NCBI RefSeq assembly: GCF_001618005.1
Contig: NZ_LQXA01000019.1
Location: 141,608-205,607, forward strand
Source of the DNA: Clavibacter tessellarius
Lineage (GTDB): Bacteria > Actinomycetota > Actinomycetes > Actinomycetales > Microbacteriaceae
DNA: 64,000 bases
Direction: 5' to 3'
How positions within the stretch are numbered: position 1 is the stretch's first letter; every line of letters begins with the position of its first letter. The position numbers and the translations under genes are program-made. Below, piece after piece: positions 23,899 to 32,690 of the stretch. The notes beneath the pieces were generated by a model that saw only the letters and a list, made by a program, of their open reading frames with translations, had not been told where the DNA came from and searched no databases.

Positions 23899-26546
23899 CG
23901 CGTCGCCTGCCCGGCCGCCGGCCCGCCGCCCCCGAGGCGCCCACGGGCCTCGACAAGTACGACCGGGTGGCGCAGGACACGGCCTCCGTCGTGATCCGCA
24001 GCTACTCCACCTCCTTCGGCCTCGCCTCGCGCCTCCTCGGCGCGGACGTGCGCCAGCACATCGAGAACGTGTACGCGCTCGTGCGCATCGCCGACGAGAT
24101 CGTCGACGGCGCGGCGGCCGGTGCCGGCGTGGATCCCGCGCACGTCGAGGACCTGCTCGACGCCCTCGAGCAGGAGACCGAGGACGCGATGCTGCGCGGC
24201 TACAGCACGAACCTCGTCGTGCACGCGTTCGCCATCACGGCCCGCCGCGCCGGCTTCGGCGCCGAGCTCACCGCGCCGTTCTTCGCCTCCATGCGCATGG
24301 ACCTGCGGCGCATGGAGCACACGCCCGCCTCCTTCACGGAGTACGTCTACGGATCCGCGGAGGTCGTCGGCCTCATGTGCCTCCGCGCGTTCCTCATGGG
24401 CCACGCCACCACGCGGCCCGAGCGGATCCGGTTCGAGGAGGGCGCCAAGCGCCTGGGCGCCGCGTTCCAGAAGGTCAACTTCCTGCGCGACCTCGCCGCC
24501 GACCACGACGCGCTCGGCCGCAGCTACTTCCCGGGCGTCGACGTCGCGTCCTTCTCGGAGGCCGACAAGGAGCGCATCCTCGACGACATCGACCACGACC
24601 TCCGCATGTCCGGCGCCGTGATCCCCGACCTCCCCGCCTCCAGCCGCCGCGCCGTCGCGCTCGCGCAGGGCCTGTTCGCCGAGCTCGCCGTGCGGCTCCG
24701 CGACACCCCGGCGGCCGAGCTGGCGCGCACGCGCGTGCGGGTGCCGGATCCCGTGAAGGCCCGCATCGCGCTCGCCGCCGCCACGGGCGCCGAGCCCTCG
24801 GGCGTCGACGGCCGCCTCGTCCGCCGCTCGCGCGCCCCCCGCGTCCACGGCGCGCGCTCCACGCCCGCGTCCCGCGCGGAGACCGACGACCACGACGACC
24901 ACGACCACCGCCCCGCCCCGTCCGACCCCGAGCAGCAGGAGAGCGCCATGACCGCACCCACCGCCATCGTGATCGGCGGCGGGATCGCCGGCCTCGCCTC
25001 CGCCGCGCTCCTCGCCCGCGACGGCTACCGCGTCACCCTCGTCGAGGGCCGCGACGAGGTCGGCGGCCGCGCCGGCTCCTGGGAGCGCGACGGCTTCCGC
25101 TTCGACCTCGGCCCCAGCTGGTACCTCATGCCCGAGGTGTTCGACCACTTCTTCAAGCTGATGGGCACGAGCGCGGCCGAGCAGCTCGACCTGGTGCGCC
25201 TCCCCGGCTACCGCGTGCTCTTCGAGGGCGACCCGGATCCCATCGACATCCGCGACTCCCGCGAGGCCAACCTCGACCTGTTCGAGAGCGTCGAGCCCGG
25301 ATCCCGCCCCGCGATGGCCCGCTACCTCGACTCCGCGAAGGAGGTCTACGAGATGGCGAAGAAGCGCTTCCTCTACACGACCTTCGCCGACTACCGCCCG
25401 CTGCTGAAGCGCGACATCGTCACCCGCACCGGCACGCTCGGGAAGCTCCTGCTCACGCCGCTCGAGACGCACGTGGCCCGCTATGTGAAGGACCGCCGTC
25501 TCCGCCAGATCCTCGGCTACCCGGCCGTCTTCCTCGGCTCCTCGCCCAAGCTCGCGCCGAGCATGTACCACCTGATGAGCCACCTCGACCTCGAGGACGG
25601 CGTGCTCTACCCGCAGGGCGGCCTCATCACCGTGATCGACGCCATCGAACGGGTGGCCCGTGCCGAGGGCGTCGAGATCCGCACGGGAGCGCCCGTCTCG
25701 CGCATCCTCACCGAGCCGACGAAGGCCGGCAAGGCGCGGGCGCGCGGCGTGCAGATCACCACCGACGCCGGCACCGAGACGCTCGACGCCGACGTGGTCG
25801 TCTCCACCGCCGACCTGCACCACACCGAGACCGAGCTGCTCCCCGAGGCGTTCCGCACCTACCCGCAGGCGTACTGGGACAAGGCCACCGCCGGCCCCGG
25901 CGCCGTGCTCGTCTACCTCGGCGTGAAGGGCGAGCTGCCCGAGCTGCACCACCACACGCTGCTGTTCACGGAGGACTGGGACGAGAACTTCTCCCGCATC
26001 TTCCCGCCGAAGGGCGGCGCGACCTCGGTACCGGATCCCGCCAGCATCTACGTCTGCAAGCCCAGCGCCACCGACGGCTCGGTCGCGCCCGCGGGCCACG
26101 AGAACGTCTTCATCCTCGTGCCGATCCCCGCCGACCCGACCATCGGCCGCGGCGGCATCGACGGCGCCGGGGACGCGCGCGTCGAGGAGATCGCCGACCG
26201 CGCCATCCAGCAGATCAGCGACTGGGCCGGGATCCCCGACCTGGCCGAGCGCATCGTGCTCCGCCGCACCTCGGGCCCCGGCGACTTCGCCGCCGACCTG
26301 CACTCGTGGACGGGCACCATCCTCGGGCCCGCGCACACGCTCTCGCAGTCGGCCATGTTCCGTGCCGGCAACACGAGCAAGCGGGTCGACGGGCTGCACT
26401 ACGCCGGCGGATCCACCATCCCCGGCATCGGCCTGCCCATGTGCCTCATCAGCGCGGAGATCCTCGTGAAGCGCCTCCGCGGCGACACGTCGACCGGCCC
26501 CGGCGCCGAGCCGCTCGTGCGCACGGTCGGCCGCCCGGTGGTCTGA
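23895..26546 (+). CDS. crtB: Phytoene synthase-phytoene desaturase continuous frame (CrtB-CrtI)
   Basis: One 883-aa frame with no stop between the two enzymes. Residues ~15-300 are phytoene synthase (YALVRIADEIVDG and AFQKVNFLRDLAAD, the two Asp motifs), which condenses two GGPP. A ~50-residue Arg/Ser/Asp/His/Pro linker follows, then phytoene desaturase from residue 352. Other actinobacterial operons encode these separately. Either a bifunctional fusion is made, or CrtB loses its own stop while CrtI is also made from the internal ATG 24948. The start overlaps the crtE stop. Confidence 0.85.
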   Translation: MTRRLPGRRPAAPEAPTGLDKYDRVAQDTASVVIRSYSTSFGLASRLLGADVRQHIENVYALVRIADEIVDGAAAGAGVDPAHVEDLLDALEQETEDAMLRGYSTNLVVHAFAITARRAGFGAELTAPFFASMRMDLRRMEHTPASFTEYVYGSAEVVGLMCLRAFLMGHATTRPERIRFEEGAKRLGAAFQKVNFLRDLAADHDALGRSYFPGVDVASFSEADKERILDDIDHDLRMSGAVIPDLPASSRRAVALAQGLFAELAVRLRDTPAAELARTRVRVPDPVKARIALAAATGAEPSGVDGRLVRRSRAPRVHGARSTPASRAETDDHDDHDHRPAPSDPEQQESAMTAPTAIVIGGGIAGLASAALLARDGYRVTLVEGRDEVGGRAGSWERDGFRFDLGPSWYLMPEVFDHFFKLMGTSAAEQLDLVRLPGYRVLFEGDPDPIDIRDSREANLDLFESVEPGSRPAMARYLDSAKEVYEMAKKRFLYTTFADYRPLLKRDIVTRTGTLGKLLLTPLETHVARYVKDRRLRQILGYPAVFLGSSPKLAPSMYHLMSHLDLEDGVLYPQGGLITVIDAIERVARAEGVEIRTGAPVSRILTEPTKAGKARARGVQITTDAGTETLDADVVVSTADLHHTETELLPEAFRTYPQAYWDKATAGPGAVLVYLGVKGELPELHHHTLLFTEDWDENFSRIFPPKGGATSVPDPASIYVCKPSATDGSVAPAGHENVFILVPIPADPTIGRGGIDGAGDARVEEIADRAIQQISDWAGIPDLAERIVLRRTSGPGDFAADLHSWTGTILGPAHTLSQSAMFRAGNTSKRVDGLHYAGGSTIPGIGLPMCLISAEILVKRLRGDTSTGPGAEPLVRTVGRPVV
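24948..26546 (+). CDS. crtI: Phytoene desaturase, from internal start within the CrtB-CrtI frame
   Basis: 532 aa if initiated at ATG 24948, which has AGCAGGAGAGCGCC upstream, a good ribosome site. The N-terminus GGGIAGLASAALLARDGY...EGRDEVGGR is the FAD Rossmann motif, and the C-terminus LHYAGGSTIPGIGLPMCL is diagnostic of CrtI. It carries out the four desaturations from phytoene to lycopene at the membrane. Downstream, TGATG couples it to crtYe. Length and start match the family, so independent initiation is at least possible. Confidence 0.9.
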   Translation: MTAPTAIVIGGGIAGLASAALLARDGYRVTLVEGRDEVGGRAGSWERDGFRFDLGPSWYLMPEVFDHFFKLMGTSAAEQLDLVRLPGYRVLFEGDPDPIDIRDSREANLDLFESVEPGSRPAMARYLDSAKEVYEMAKKRFLYTTFADYRPLLKRDIVTRTGTLGKLLLTPLETHVARYVKDRRLRQILGYPAVFLGSSPKLAPSMYHLMSHLDLEDGVLYPQGGLITVIDAIERVARAEGVEIRTGAPVSRILTEPTKAGKARARGVQITTDAGTETLDADVVVSTADLHHTETELLPEAFRTYPQAYWDKATAGPGAVLVYLGVKGELPELHHHTLLFTEDWDENFSRIFPPKGGATSVPDPASIYVCKPSATDGSVAPAGHENVFILVPIPADPTIGRGGIDGAGDARVEEIADRAIQQISDWAGIPDLAERIVLRRTSGPGDFAADLHSWTGTILGPAHTLSQSAMFRAGNTSKRVDGLHYAGGSTIPGIGLPMCLISAEILVKRLRGDTSTGPGAEPLVRTVGRPVV

Positions 26547-26890
26547 TGGGCCTCCTCTACCTCGCGGCCCTCCTCGTCACCCTCGGCTGCATGATGCTCG
26601 TCGACCGCCGCTGGCGCCTGTTCTTCTGGCGCGACCGCACCGCCGCGGCCGTCACCACGCTCGTGGGCGTCGCCTTCTTCCTCGCGTGGGACGTGGCCGG
26701 CATCTCGCAGGGCATCTTCTTCCGCGGCGAGACGCCGTTCATGACGGGCATCCTCGTGGGCCCCGAGCTCCCGCTCGAGGAGGTCTTCTTCCTCACGCTG
26801 CTCTGCTACCTCACGATGAACCTCGTCAACGGGTTCAGCCGCCTCGCCGACCACCACGTCGCCCGGGCGAGGGAGCGCGCGAACCGATGA
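26546..26890 (+). CDS. crtYe: Heterodimeric lycopene cyclase subunit (CrtYe/LbtA type)
   Basis: 114 aa, three TM segments, with the conserved PELPLEEVFFL (PxE(E/D) motif) near residues 73-83. With the next gene it forms the heterodimeric cyclase of C50 carotenoid pathways. TGATG overlap with crtI, ATGA overlap with crtYf. Whether rings are epsilon (decaprenoxanthin) or beta (C.p.450) cannot be told from this. Confidence 0.9.
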   Translation: MGLLYLAALLVTLGCMMLVDRRWRLFFWRDRTAAAVTTLVGVAFFLAWDVAGISQGIFFRGETPFMTGILVGPELPLEEVFFLTLLCYLTMNLVNGFSRLADHHVARARERANR

Positions 26891-27255
26891 GCTACCTCGT
26901 GCTCGACCTGCTGTTCCTCGCTCCCGTCGCGGTCGTCGGATTCCTGTTCCGTCGCCTGCTGCTGCGCGAGGCCAACGCCGTGCCGTACGGATCCAGCCGC
27001 TTCGACTACCCCGAGTACTACTGGTACCGGCGGATGCCCGTCGCGATCCTGCTCGTGATGACGCTCCTCTTCGACAACATCATGATCAAGGTCGGCCTCG
27101 TCGGGTACGACCCCGACAAGCTCGTGGGCCTCGTGCTCGGCTACGCGCCCATCGAGGACTTCGCCTACGCGATCGCGGCCCTCGTGCTGCTGCCGGCCGT
27201 CTGGTACCTGCTGCGCCGCCGCCGCAGCGTCTCCGGCATCGAAGCGCATGAGTGA
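26887..27255 (+). CDS. crtYf: Heterodimeric lycopene cyclase subunit (CrtYf/LbtB type)
   Basis: 122 aa, three TM segments, with the partner motif APIEDFAYAIAAL (about residues 83-95). It pairs with the preceding 114-aa subunit to cyclise the lycopene-derived end groups together with the elongase. ATG 26887 overlaps the previous stop and its own 3' end overlaps crtEb by 8 bp, so the three are translationally coupled. Confidence 0.9.
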   Translation: MSYLVLDLLFLAPVAVVGFLFRRLLLREANAVPYGSSRFDYPEYYWYRRMPVAILLVMTLLFDNIMIKVGLVGYDPDKLVGLVLGYAPIEDFAYAIAALVLLPAVWYLLRRRRSVSGIEAHE

Positions 27256-28144
27256 CGTGCGGGCCCGGCCCGGCGCCGCGGAGATGATCCGCACCATCGC
27301 GCTGTCGTCCCGCCCGCTCTCCTGGGTCAACACGGCCTTCCCGTTCGCGGCCGCCTACCTCACGGTCACGCGCGAGCTCGACCTCACGGCGGTGCTCGGC
27401 ACGCTCTACTTCCTCATCCCGTACAACCTCGCGATGTACGGCATCAACGACGTCTTCGACTACGAGTCCGACATGCGGAACCCCCGGAAGGGCGGAGTGG
27501 AGGGCGCGGTGCTGGCGCGCGCGATGCACCGGCCGGTGCTGATCGCGGTGCTCGTCACGAACGTGCCGTTCCTCGCGTACCTCGTGGCGGTGGGATCCGC
27601 GGCGAGCCTCGCCGTGCTCGCCGTGAGCGTGTTCGCCGTGATCGCGTACTCGCTGAAGGGCCTCCGCTTCAAGGAGCGGCCCATCCTCGACTCGCTCACC
27701 TCGAGCACGCACTTCACGTCGCCCGCGGTCTTCGGCATCGTGCTCGCGGGCGGGACGTTCACGCCCGGGCTGTGGGCGATCCTCGCGGCGTTCTTCCTCT
27801 GGGGCGTCGCCTCGCACGCGTTCGGCGCCGTGCAGGACATCGTGGCCGACCGCGAGGGCGGCATCTCCTCCATCGCGACCGTGCTCGGCGGCGCCGCCAC
27901 CGTGCGGATCGCGGTGCTCGCCTACGCCGCGGCCGGCGTGGCGATGCTGTTCACGGGCTTCCCTGGGATCGTCGCGGCCGCGCTCGTGATCCCGTACATC
28001 CTCAGCACCGCGCCGTTCTGGTCGATCCGCGACGAGGACGCGGAGGCGGCGAACCGCGGTTGGCGGCGCTTCCTCGGCCTCAACTTCCTCTCCGGCTTCG
28101 TGGTGACGATGCTGCTCATCGCGTACTGGCTCGCCACGCCCTGA
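27248..28144 (+). CDS. crtEb: Lycopene elongase (UbiA-type prenyltransferase)
   Basis: 298 aa UbiA-superfamily membrane prenyltransferase with two Asp-rich motifs, NDVFDYESD (about 66-74) and DIVADREGG (about 197-205), and about eight TM segments. It would add C5 units to both ends of lycopene to give C50 flavuxanthin-type carotenoids, giving the yellow pigment typical of these bacteria. Last gene of the operon. Confidence 0.93.
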   Translation: MSDVRARPGAAEMIRTIALSSRPLSWVNTAFPFAAAYLTVTRELDLTAVLGTLYFLIPYNLAMYGINDVFDYESDMRNPRKGGVEGAVLARAMHRPVLIAVLVTNVPFLAYLVAVGSAASLAVLAVSVFAVIAYSLKGLRFKERPILDSLTSSTHFTSPAVFGIVLAGGTFTPGLWAILAAFFLWGVASHAFGAVQDIVADREGGISSIATVLGGAATVRIAVLAYAAAGVAMLFTGFPGIVAAALVIPYILSTAPFWSIRDEDAEAANRGWRRFLGLNFLSGFVVTMLLIAYWLATP

Positions 28145-28172
28145 TCCGCGACATCGGCGACGGCGCCCGCGC

Positions 28173-28571
28173 TCAGTAGTGCGTGGGCATCATCCCCATG
28201 GCGAGCTCGCGGTGACGCCGGGCGTGCTCGCCCGCGAACGAGAGCAGCTCCATGTCGTGCTCGCGCATCCAGTCGATGGCCGCCTCCAGCGTGACCGCGG
28301 TGGAGACCCACACGCGGCGGCCGGACGCGTCGACCGCATCCGCGTAGACCTCGTAGACGGGTTCCGCGCCGGCGGCGCGCGCCGTGGGCACGACGTAGCC
28401 GAGCACGGGCTGCGACGCGACCTGCACGCGCCAGGCGCCCTGGTGGTAGCGGGCGTGCGGGTGGTGGACGAGGGGCTCGGGCTCGCGGGTCATCGGATGC
28501 TCCAGGTGGTGGGTCGAGGGCGCGAGCACCCGGCCGTGCTCGTGCACGACGATAGGCTCGGCCTCCGACAC
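28173..28571 (-). CDS. Hypothetical protein, His-rich N-terminus
   Basis: 132 aa from GTG 28571. The N-terminal half is His-rich (STHHLEHP, LVHHPHARYHQG); the rest is a small alpha/beta domain (GAEPVYEVYADAVDASGRRVWVSTAVTLEAAIDWM). Family not recognised, no signal peptide. It converges on crtEb and is divergent from 28622. ATG 28493 is a shorter alternative start. Confidence 0.6.
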   Translation of the reverse strand: MSEAEPIVVHEHGRVLAPSTHHLEHPMTREPEPLVHHPHARYHQGAWRVQVASQPVLGYVVPTARAAGAEPVYEVYADAVDASGRRVWVSTAVTLEAAIDWMREHDMELLSFAGEHARRHRELAMGMMPTHY

Positions 28572-28621
28572 GGGGGTGTTCGGCGCATGATGGAACGACG
28601 CCCCTCGATCCCCAGGAGCCC

Positions 28622-29353
28622 ATGACCCCGCCGATCCGCGTCCTCCACCAGGCCGTCCGCCCCTTCGTGGCGGCGAGCCTGCGCGGCGGCATCCCCACCC
28701 CGCTCACCGCGACCGTGCCCACGGACGCGCCGGTCGGCGTGGTGCCGGGTCCCGACCCCGACCGGATCCTCGCGCTCGGCGGCATCGGCGGATCCGGCGT
28801 GGGCCTCCGCACGCACGCGGACGGTGTCGTCGCGCAGTCGGCGCAGGCGCTCGCGGCGCTCACGGGCCGCGGGGTGGAGTGGCGCACGGTGCCGCTCGCC
28901 GACCAGCACCTCACCGCCACGCAGGAGGCCGTGCGGCAGGTGACGGAGCTGCACCGCTACGACGTCGTGCTCGTGATGCCCGGGGTCGCCGACGCGCTCG
29001 AGCTCGCGCGCATCACACCCTGGGTCCACCGCCTCGAGGACCTGCTCGACCACCTCGTGGAGCAGACCGCCGACAACTCGATCGTGCTCGTGTCCGACGT
29101 GCCGCAGGTGTCGCAGTACGTGGAGGCCGGCGCGTTCGTGCGCGGCCTCTTCCGCGACCACGCCGCGTACCTCTCCCAGCGCAAGGCCGAGGTGTGCGCG
29201 CGCTTCCCGCAGGCCGTCTCGGTGAAGCTGCCGGATGCGGGCCCGGTCGACTTCGTGGGCGGCGAGTTCCGCTACACGTCCATGTACCGGCGCTGGGGCG
29301 AGCACGTGGCCGGGGTCGTCGCCGACCTGCAGGCCGCGCGCGGCGGGATCTAG
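28622..29353 (+). CDS. SGNH/GDSL hydrolase-like protein
   Basis: 243 aa. ILALGGIGGSGVGL could be SGNH block I in degenerate form, YDVVLVMPGVADALE resembles block III, and the C-terminal GGEFRYTSMYRRWGEHVAG supplies the Asp/His-like block V. The lack of a canonical GDS makes catalysis uncertain, so I class it as SGNH-like. No signal peptide. ATG 28622 follows CCCAGGAGCC. Its 3' end overlaps the convergent LysR gene by 4 bp. Confidence 0.65.
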   Translation: MTPPIRVLHQAVRPFVAASLRGGIPTPLTATVPTDAPVGVVPGPDPDRILALGGIGGSGVGLRTHADGVVAQSAQALAALTGRGVEWRTVPLADQHLTATQEAVRQVTELHRYDVVLVMPGVADALELARITPWVHRLEDLLDHLVEQTADNSIVLVSDVPQVSQYVEAGAFVRGLFRDHAAYLSQRKAEVCARFPQAVSVKLPDAGPVDFVGGEFRYTSMYRRWGEHVAGVVADLQAARGGI

Positions 29354-30390
29354 CGGCCGCGTCGACCGCCCCGCGGCGGGGGAGTGCGCCCGCCGCCCGT
29401 GCCGCCGGATCCGCCCTTCGGCGTCGGCTTCCCGCCGCCCTTCGCGCCCGCGGCCCCCGGCTTCCCCGCGGCCTTGCGCGCGGTCTTCTGCGCGGCCGTG
29501 GGCTTCCGGCGGTCGCGCTCGTCGTCGTCGCGCGCCGACCGGGAGCTCGCCGCGGTCCGCCCGCGGACGATGCCCACGAGCTCCTCGATGTGCGGGCTGG
29601 CGTCGCCCTCGCGCCAGGCCACGGCGATCCGCGTCTCCGGCAGGTCGTGCACCGGCACAGCGACCACGTCCTTGCGCGCGTGCAGCCGGCCGAGCGCGTG
29701 CGGCACGACGACGAAGCCGACGCCCGCGGCGACCAGCTCGACGGCCGCCGCCACGTCGTCGGGCATCGGCACCGGATCCGCGCCGGCCGTGCGCCCCGGC
29801 CAGCCCGGCACCTGCTCGGCCGGCTGCAGGAGCAGCTCCTCGGCGAGGTCGGTGAGGGAGATCGCATCCGCGGTCGCGTGCGCGTGCTCCTTGGGCAGGA
29901 TCGCGACCTGCACCTCGCCGTAGAGGGGCACGACGGTGAGGCCGCGGCCGTCGACGGGGAGGCGGAGGAACGCGACGTCCACGGATCCATCGACGAGGGA
30001 CGGCGCCGCATCCGGCTCGGCGAGCGGCATGATCCGCAGCGGCACGTCCGGCACGCGCTCGTCCCACGCGCGGGTCCACTTGGCGACCGTCACGCCGGGC
30101 ACGATGGCGACGACCAGCCCGCGCGGCGGGGCGGCGGCCTCGGCGGCGAGTCGCGCGTCGTCCGCGTCGATCGCGGCCCGGGTCTCGGCGAGGCGCGCCT
30201 CGCCGTCCGGGGTGAGGCGCGTGGGCCCCTCGTCGCGCACGAACAGCTCGACGCCCCAGAGCGCCTCGAGGTCGAGGATCGAGCGGCTCACGGCGATGCG
30301 CGAGACGTTCAGGGCCTTGGCGGCGCGGGCGAAGTGCAGTTCGTCGGCCACGGCGGCGAAGCGCCGGAGGGCGGTCGGGTCGGCGTCCAC
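29350..30390 (-). CDS. LysR family regulator with basic C-terminal tail
   Basis: 346 aa. The N-terminal winged helix (ALRRFAAVADELHFARAAKALNVSRIAVSRSI) and the substrate-binding domain are of normal LysR type. Residues ~276-346 form an unusual Lys/Arg/Ala/Gly-rich disordered tail (KTARKAAGKPGAAG, histone-H1-like). It is divergent from a DUF5997 gene, a pairing I recall from other actinobacteria. GTG 30390 with GAGGGGA upstream. The ligand is unknown. Confidence 0.88.
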   Translation of the reverse strand: MDADPTALRRFAAVADELHFARAAKALNVSRIAVSRSILDLEALWGVELFVRDEGPTRLTPDGEARLAETRAAIDADDARLAAEAAAPPRGLVVAIVPGVTVAKWTRAWDERVPDVPLRIMPLAEPDAAPSLVDGSVDVAFLRLPVDGRGLTVVPLYGEVQVAILPKEHAHATADAISLTDLAEELLLQPAEQVPGWPGRTAGADPVPMPDDVAAAVELVAAGVGFVVVPHALGRLHARKDVVAVPVHDLPETRIAVAWREGDASPHIEELVGIVRGRTAASSRSARDDDERDRRKPTAAQKTARKAAGKPGAAGAKGGGKPTPKGGSGGTGGGRTPPPRGGRRGR

Positions 30391-30479
30391 GGGAGTCCCC
30401 TCGATGGCCCGCTCGGTGGTGGCGCGTGAGCGGCGGCGGGTCGATCCAGGCTAGTGCAGGGCGCCCGGGGCCCCGACGG

Positions 30480-30485
30480 TACCCT
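30480..30485 (+). promoter_or_regulatory. -10-like TACCCT before a leaderless start
   Basis: TACCCT is followed by GGGCAC and then ATG 30492 (DUF5997 gene). Confidence 0.5.
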
Positions 30486-30491
30486 GGGCAC

Positions 30492-30923
30492 ATGACGAGC
30501 CCCGGATCCAGCCAGACGATGAAGGCCGCGACCGCGGCGAAGAAGCTGGGCGTGCACCTCCCGGCGACCCCCGTGGAGTTCCAGGAGTCGACCCCGTCCC
30601 GCGCGGAGCTCGCCGAGATGACCGCGAACCCGCCGGAGTGGCTGGCCACGCTGCTGCGCGACGGCCCGCACCCGCGCCCGGTCATCGCCGGCAAGCTCGG
30701 CGTCTCCATCGCCGGCCTCGCCCGCGGCGGCGTCGACGAGGCGCTCACCACCGCCCAGATCAAGGAGCTGCTCCAGGCCCCGCCGCAGTGGCTGGTGCAG
30801 GAGCGCGCGACGCAGGCCGAGGTGCGCGAGGAGCAGATCCGCGTGAAGAACCGCGACGCCGGCCGCGCCGCCATGGCCGCGGAGCGCGAGCGCCAGGAGG
30901 GCGCGGGCGGCTCGCGTCGCTGA
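30492..30923 (+). CDS. DUF5997 family protein
   Basis: 143 aa, helical: MKAATAAKKLGVHLPATPVEF, then PPEWLATLLRDGPHPRPVIAGKLGVSI, and a charged C-terminus (EQIRVKNRDAGRAAMAAERER). This matches DUF5997, of unknown function, found next to the LysR gene as here. The helix-turn-helix-like spacing in the middle hints at a regulatory role but is not conclusive. Confidence 0.85.
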   Translation: MTSPGSSQTMKAATAAKKLGVHLPATPVEFQESTPSRAELAEMTANPPEWLATLLRDGPHPRPVIAGKLGVSIAGLARGGVDEALTTAQIKELLQAPPQWLVQERATQAEVREEQIRVKNRDAGRAAMAAERERQEGAGGSRR

Positions 30924-31001
30924 GGCCACCCGCCGTCGCTGAGCGGATGGGCCGGGGATCGCCACGCCCTCATCCCGCGCCCGCGTGAGACCCTTGCTCG
31001 C

Positions 31002-32462
31002 GTGACCAGTCCGAACGCCCCGTCCCGCCCCCGCGACGCGGACGCCGCCGAGCCGGATCCCGCCTCCGACGTCCCGGGGCTCCTCACCGGGTCCCGCGTC
31101 CCCGGCACCGTCGGCGTCGTCATCGTCGCCGCGCTCGTCACCGCCGTGTACGTGCTGTACTCCGCGCTCCAGTGGCGCCGCTTCACCGTGAAGTCGTGGG
31201 ACACCGGCATCTTCACCCAGCTCGCGCAGGACTACTCGCGCTTCCAGGCGCCGCTCGTCTCCATCAAGGGCGACGGCTTCAACCTCATGGGCGACCACTT
31301 CCACCCGATCCTCGTGCTGCTCGGCCCGGTCTACGCCGTGTGGCCGCACGCCTTCGCGCTGCTCGTGGTGCAGGCGGTGCTCATCGGCATCTCGGTGGTG
31401 GGGGTAGGGCGCCTCGCCGGTCGCGTGACCGGGCGCTGGGGCGCCATCACGGTGGCCGCCGCGTACGGGCTGAGCTGGGGCATCCAGGGCGCGGTCGCGT
31501 TCCAGTTCCACGAGATCGCGTTCGCGCTGCCGCTGCTGGCCTTCGCGCTCGACGCGGTGATCGCCCGACGGGCCCTCGCCGCCGCGCTCTGGGCCGCGCC
31601 GCTCGTCTTCGTGAAGGAGGACCTCGGCCTCACGGTCGCCGTCCTCGGCGCGATCATCGCCCTCACGATGGACCGCCGCGTCGGCATCGCGCTCGCCGGC
31701 TGGGGCGTGGCGTGGTTCGTGCTGGCGACCACCGTGATCCTCCCCGCGTTCAACCGCGAGGCCCGCTGGGACTACGCGTCGAAGCTCGACGCCGGCGGCG
31801 CGCTCGCGGATCCGTTCGGCACGCTCTGGGGGCTCTTCGCGGCACCCAAGGTGGAGACCGTCGCGTTCCTCGTGCTCGCGGGCGCGCTGATCGCCGTGCG
31901 CTCGCCGCTCCTCCTCCTCGTGGTGCCGACGCTGGCCTGGCGCTTCCTGGCCCCCACCGAGGCGTACTGGGCGCCCGGCTACCACTACGACGCGGTGCTC
32001 ATGCCCATCGTGTTCGCGGCGGCGATCGACGGCGTCGTCCGGGCGCGTGGCGGCGGGCAGCGATGGCTCGCGAACGCGTCGCGCGCGACCGTGCCCCTGC
32101 TCGCCGTGGCCGCGGTCCTGCTGTTCCTCCGCTCGCCCCTGATGGAGCTCGGGAAGCCCGCCGCGTGGCAGCCGTCGCCGCGGGCCGCGCAGGCGCAGGC
32201 CGCGCTCGACCACGTGCCGGCCGGCGCGAGCGTGCTCAGCGACATCGGCCTCATGTCGTACCTCGTCGACGACCACGAGGTGTACTGGCTCGGCAACCCG
32301 GGCAACCCGGCGCCGCAGTACGTGGTCATCGACACGCTCGGCGGCGGGCTCGGAGCCGGCGCCCTCTCGGCCGACCAGTACGGCGCGGCCACGCAGCCGG
32401 GCGCCGCCTACCGGATCGTCTACTCCGAGGCCGGGTACCAGGTCGCGGAGCGGGTCTCCTAG
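31002..32462 (+). CDS. DUF2079 domain membrane protein
   Basis: 486 aa with about ten hydrophobic segments. The block WDTGIFTQLAQDYSRFQAPLVSIKGDGFNLMGDHFHPIL is the DUF2079 signature; these GT-C-like proteins are proposed glycosyltransferases, but the activity is unproven. The C-terminal outer domain includes PAGASVLSDIGLMSYLVDD. GTG 31002. It is followed by 228 bp of repeats and hairpins. Confidence 0.88.
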   Translation: MTSPNAPSRPRDADAAEPDPASDVPGLLTGSRVPGTVGVVIVAALVTAVYVLYSALQWRRFTVKSWDTGIFTQLAQDYSRFQAPLVSIKGDGFNLMGDHFHPILVLLGPVYAVWPHAFALLVVQAVLIGISVVGVGRLAGRVTGRWGAITVAAAYGLSWGIQGAVAFQFHEIAFALPLLAFALDAVIARRALAAALWAAPLVFVKEDLGLTVAVLGAIIALTMDRRVGIALAGWGVAWFVLATTVILPAFNREARWDYASKLDAGGALADPFGTLWGLFAAPKVETVAFLVLAGALIAVRSPLLLLVVPTLAWRFLAPTEAYWAPGYHYDAVLMPIVFAAAIDGVVRARGGGQRWLANASRATVPLLAVAAVLLFLRSPLMELGKPAAWQPSPRAAQAQAALDHVPAGASVLSDIGLMSYLVDDHEVYWLGNPGNPAPQYVVIDTLGGGLGAGALSADQYGAATQPGAAYRIVYSEAGYQVAERVS

Positions 32463-32690
32463 GCGGATCGCGGATCCCGCCGGGCCGGGTTCGCGGATCC
32501 TGCCCGGGTTCGCGGATCCCGGCCCGGTGGGCGGATCCCGCCCCGGTCGGCGGTTCGCGGCCCGGCGCATCGCGGCGACCGGCCCGCCGTCCCCGCGCAC
32601 GCGAGGAGGCCGGGCGCTCCCCCGAGCCGCCCGGCCTCCGCGTGCACGCTCCTCGCGGAGCGGTGGCGCTCCTCGCGGAGCGCCTCCCGA
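32463..32690. other. Intergenic repeats and hairpins between convergent genes
   Basis: No gene is visible. The first 110 bases hold several near-copies of CGCGGATCCCGCC/CCGGG separated by a few bases. A terminator hairpin follows, then two copies of the self-complementary CGCTCCTCGCGGAGCG (near 32645 and 32664). Confidence 0.6.
32605..32639. terminator. 12-bp hairpin terminator
   Basis: Arms 32605-32616 and 32628-32639 are perfectly complementary with an 11-base loop, between the convergent DUF2079 and CitMHS genes. Confidence 0.65.
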
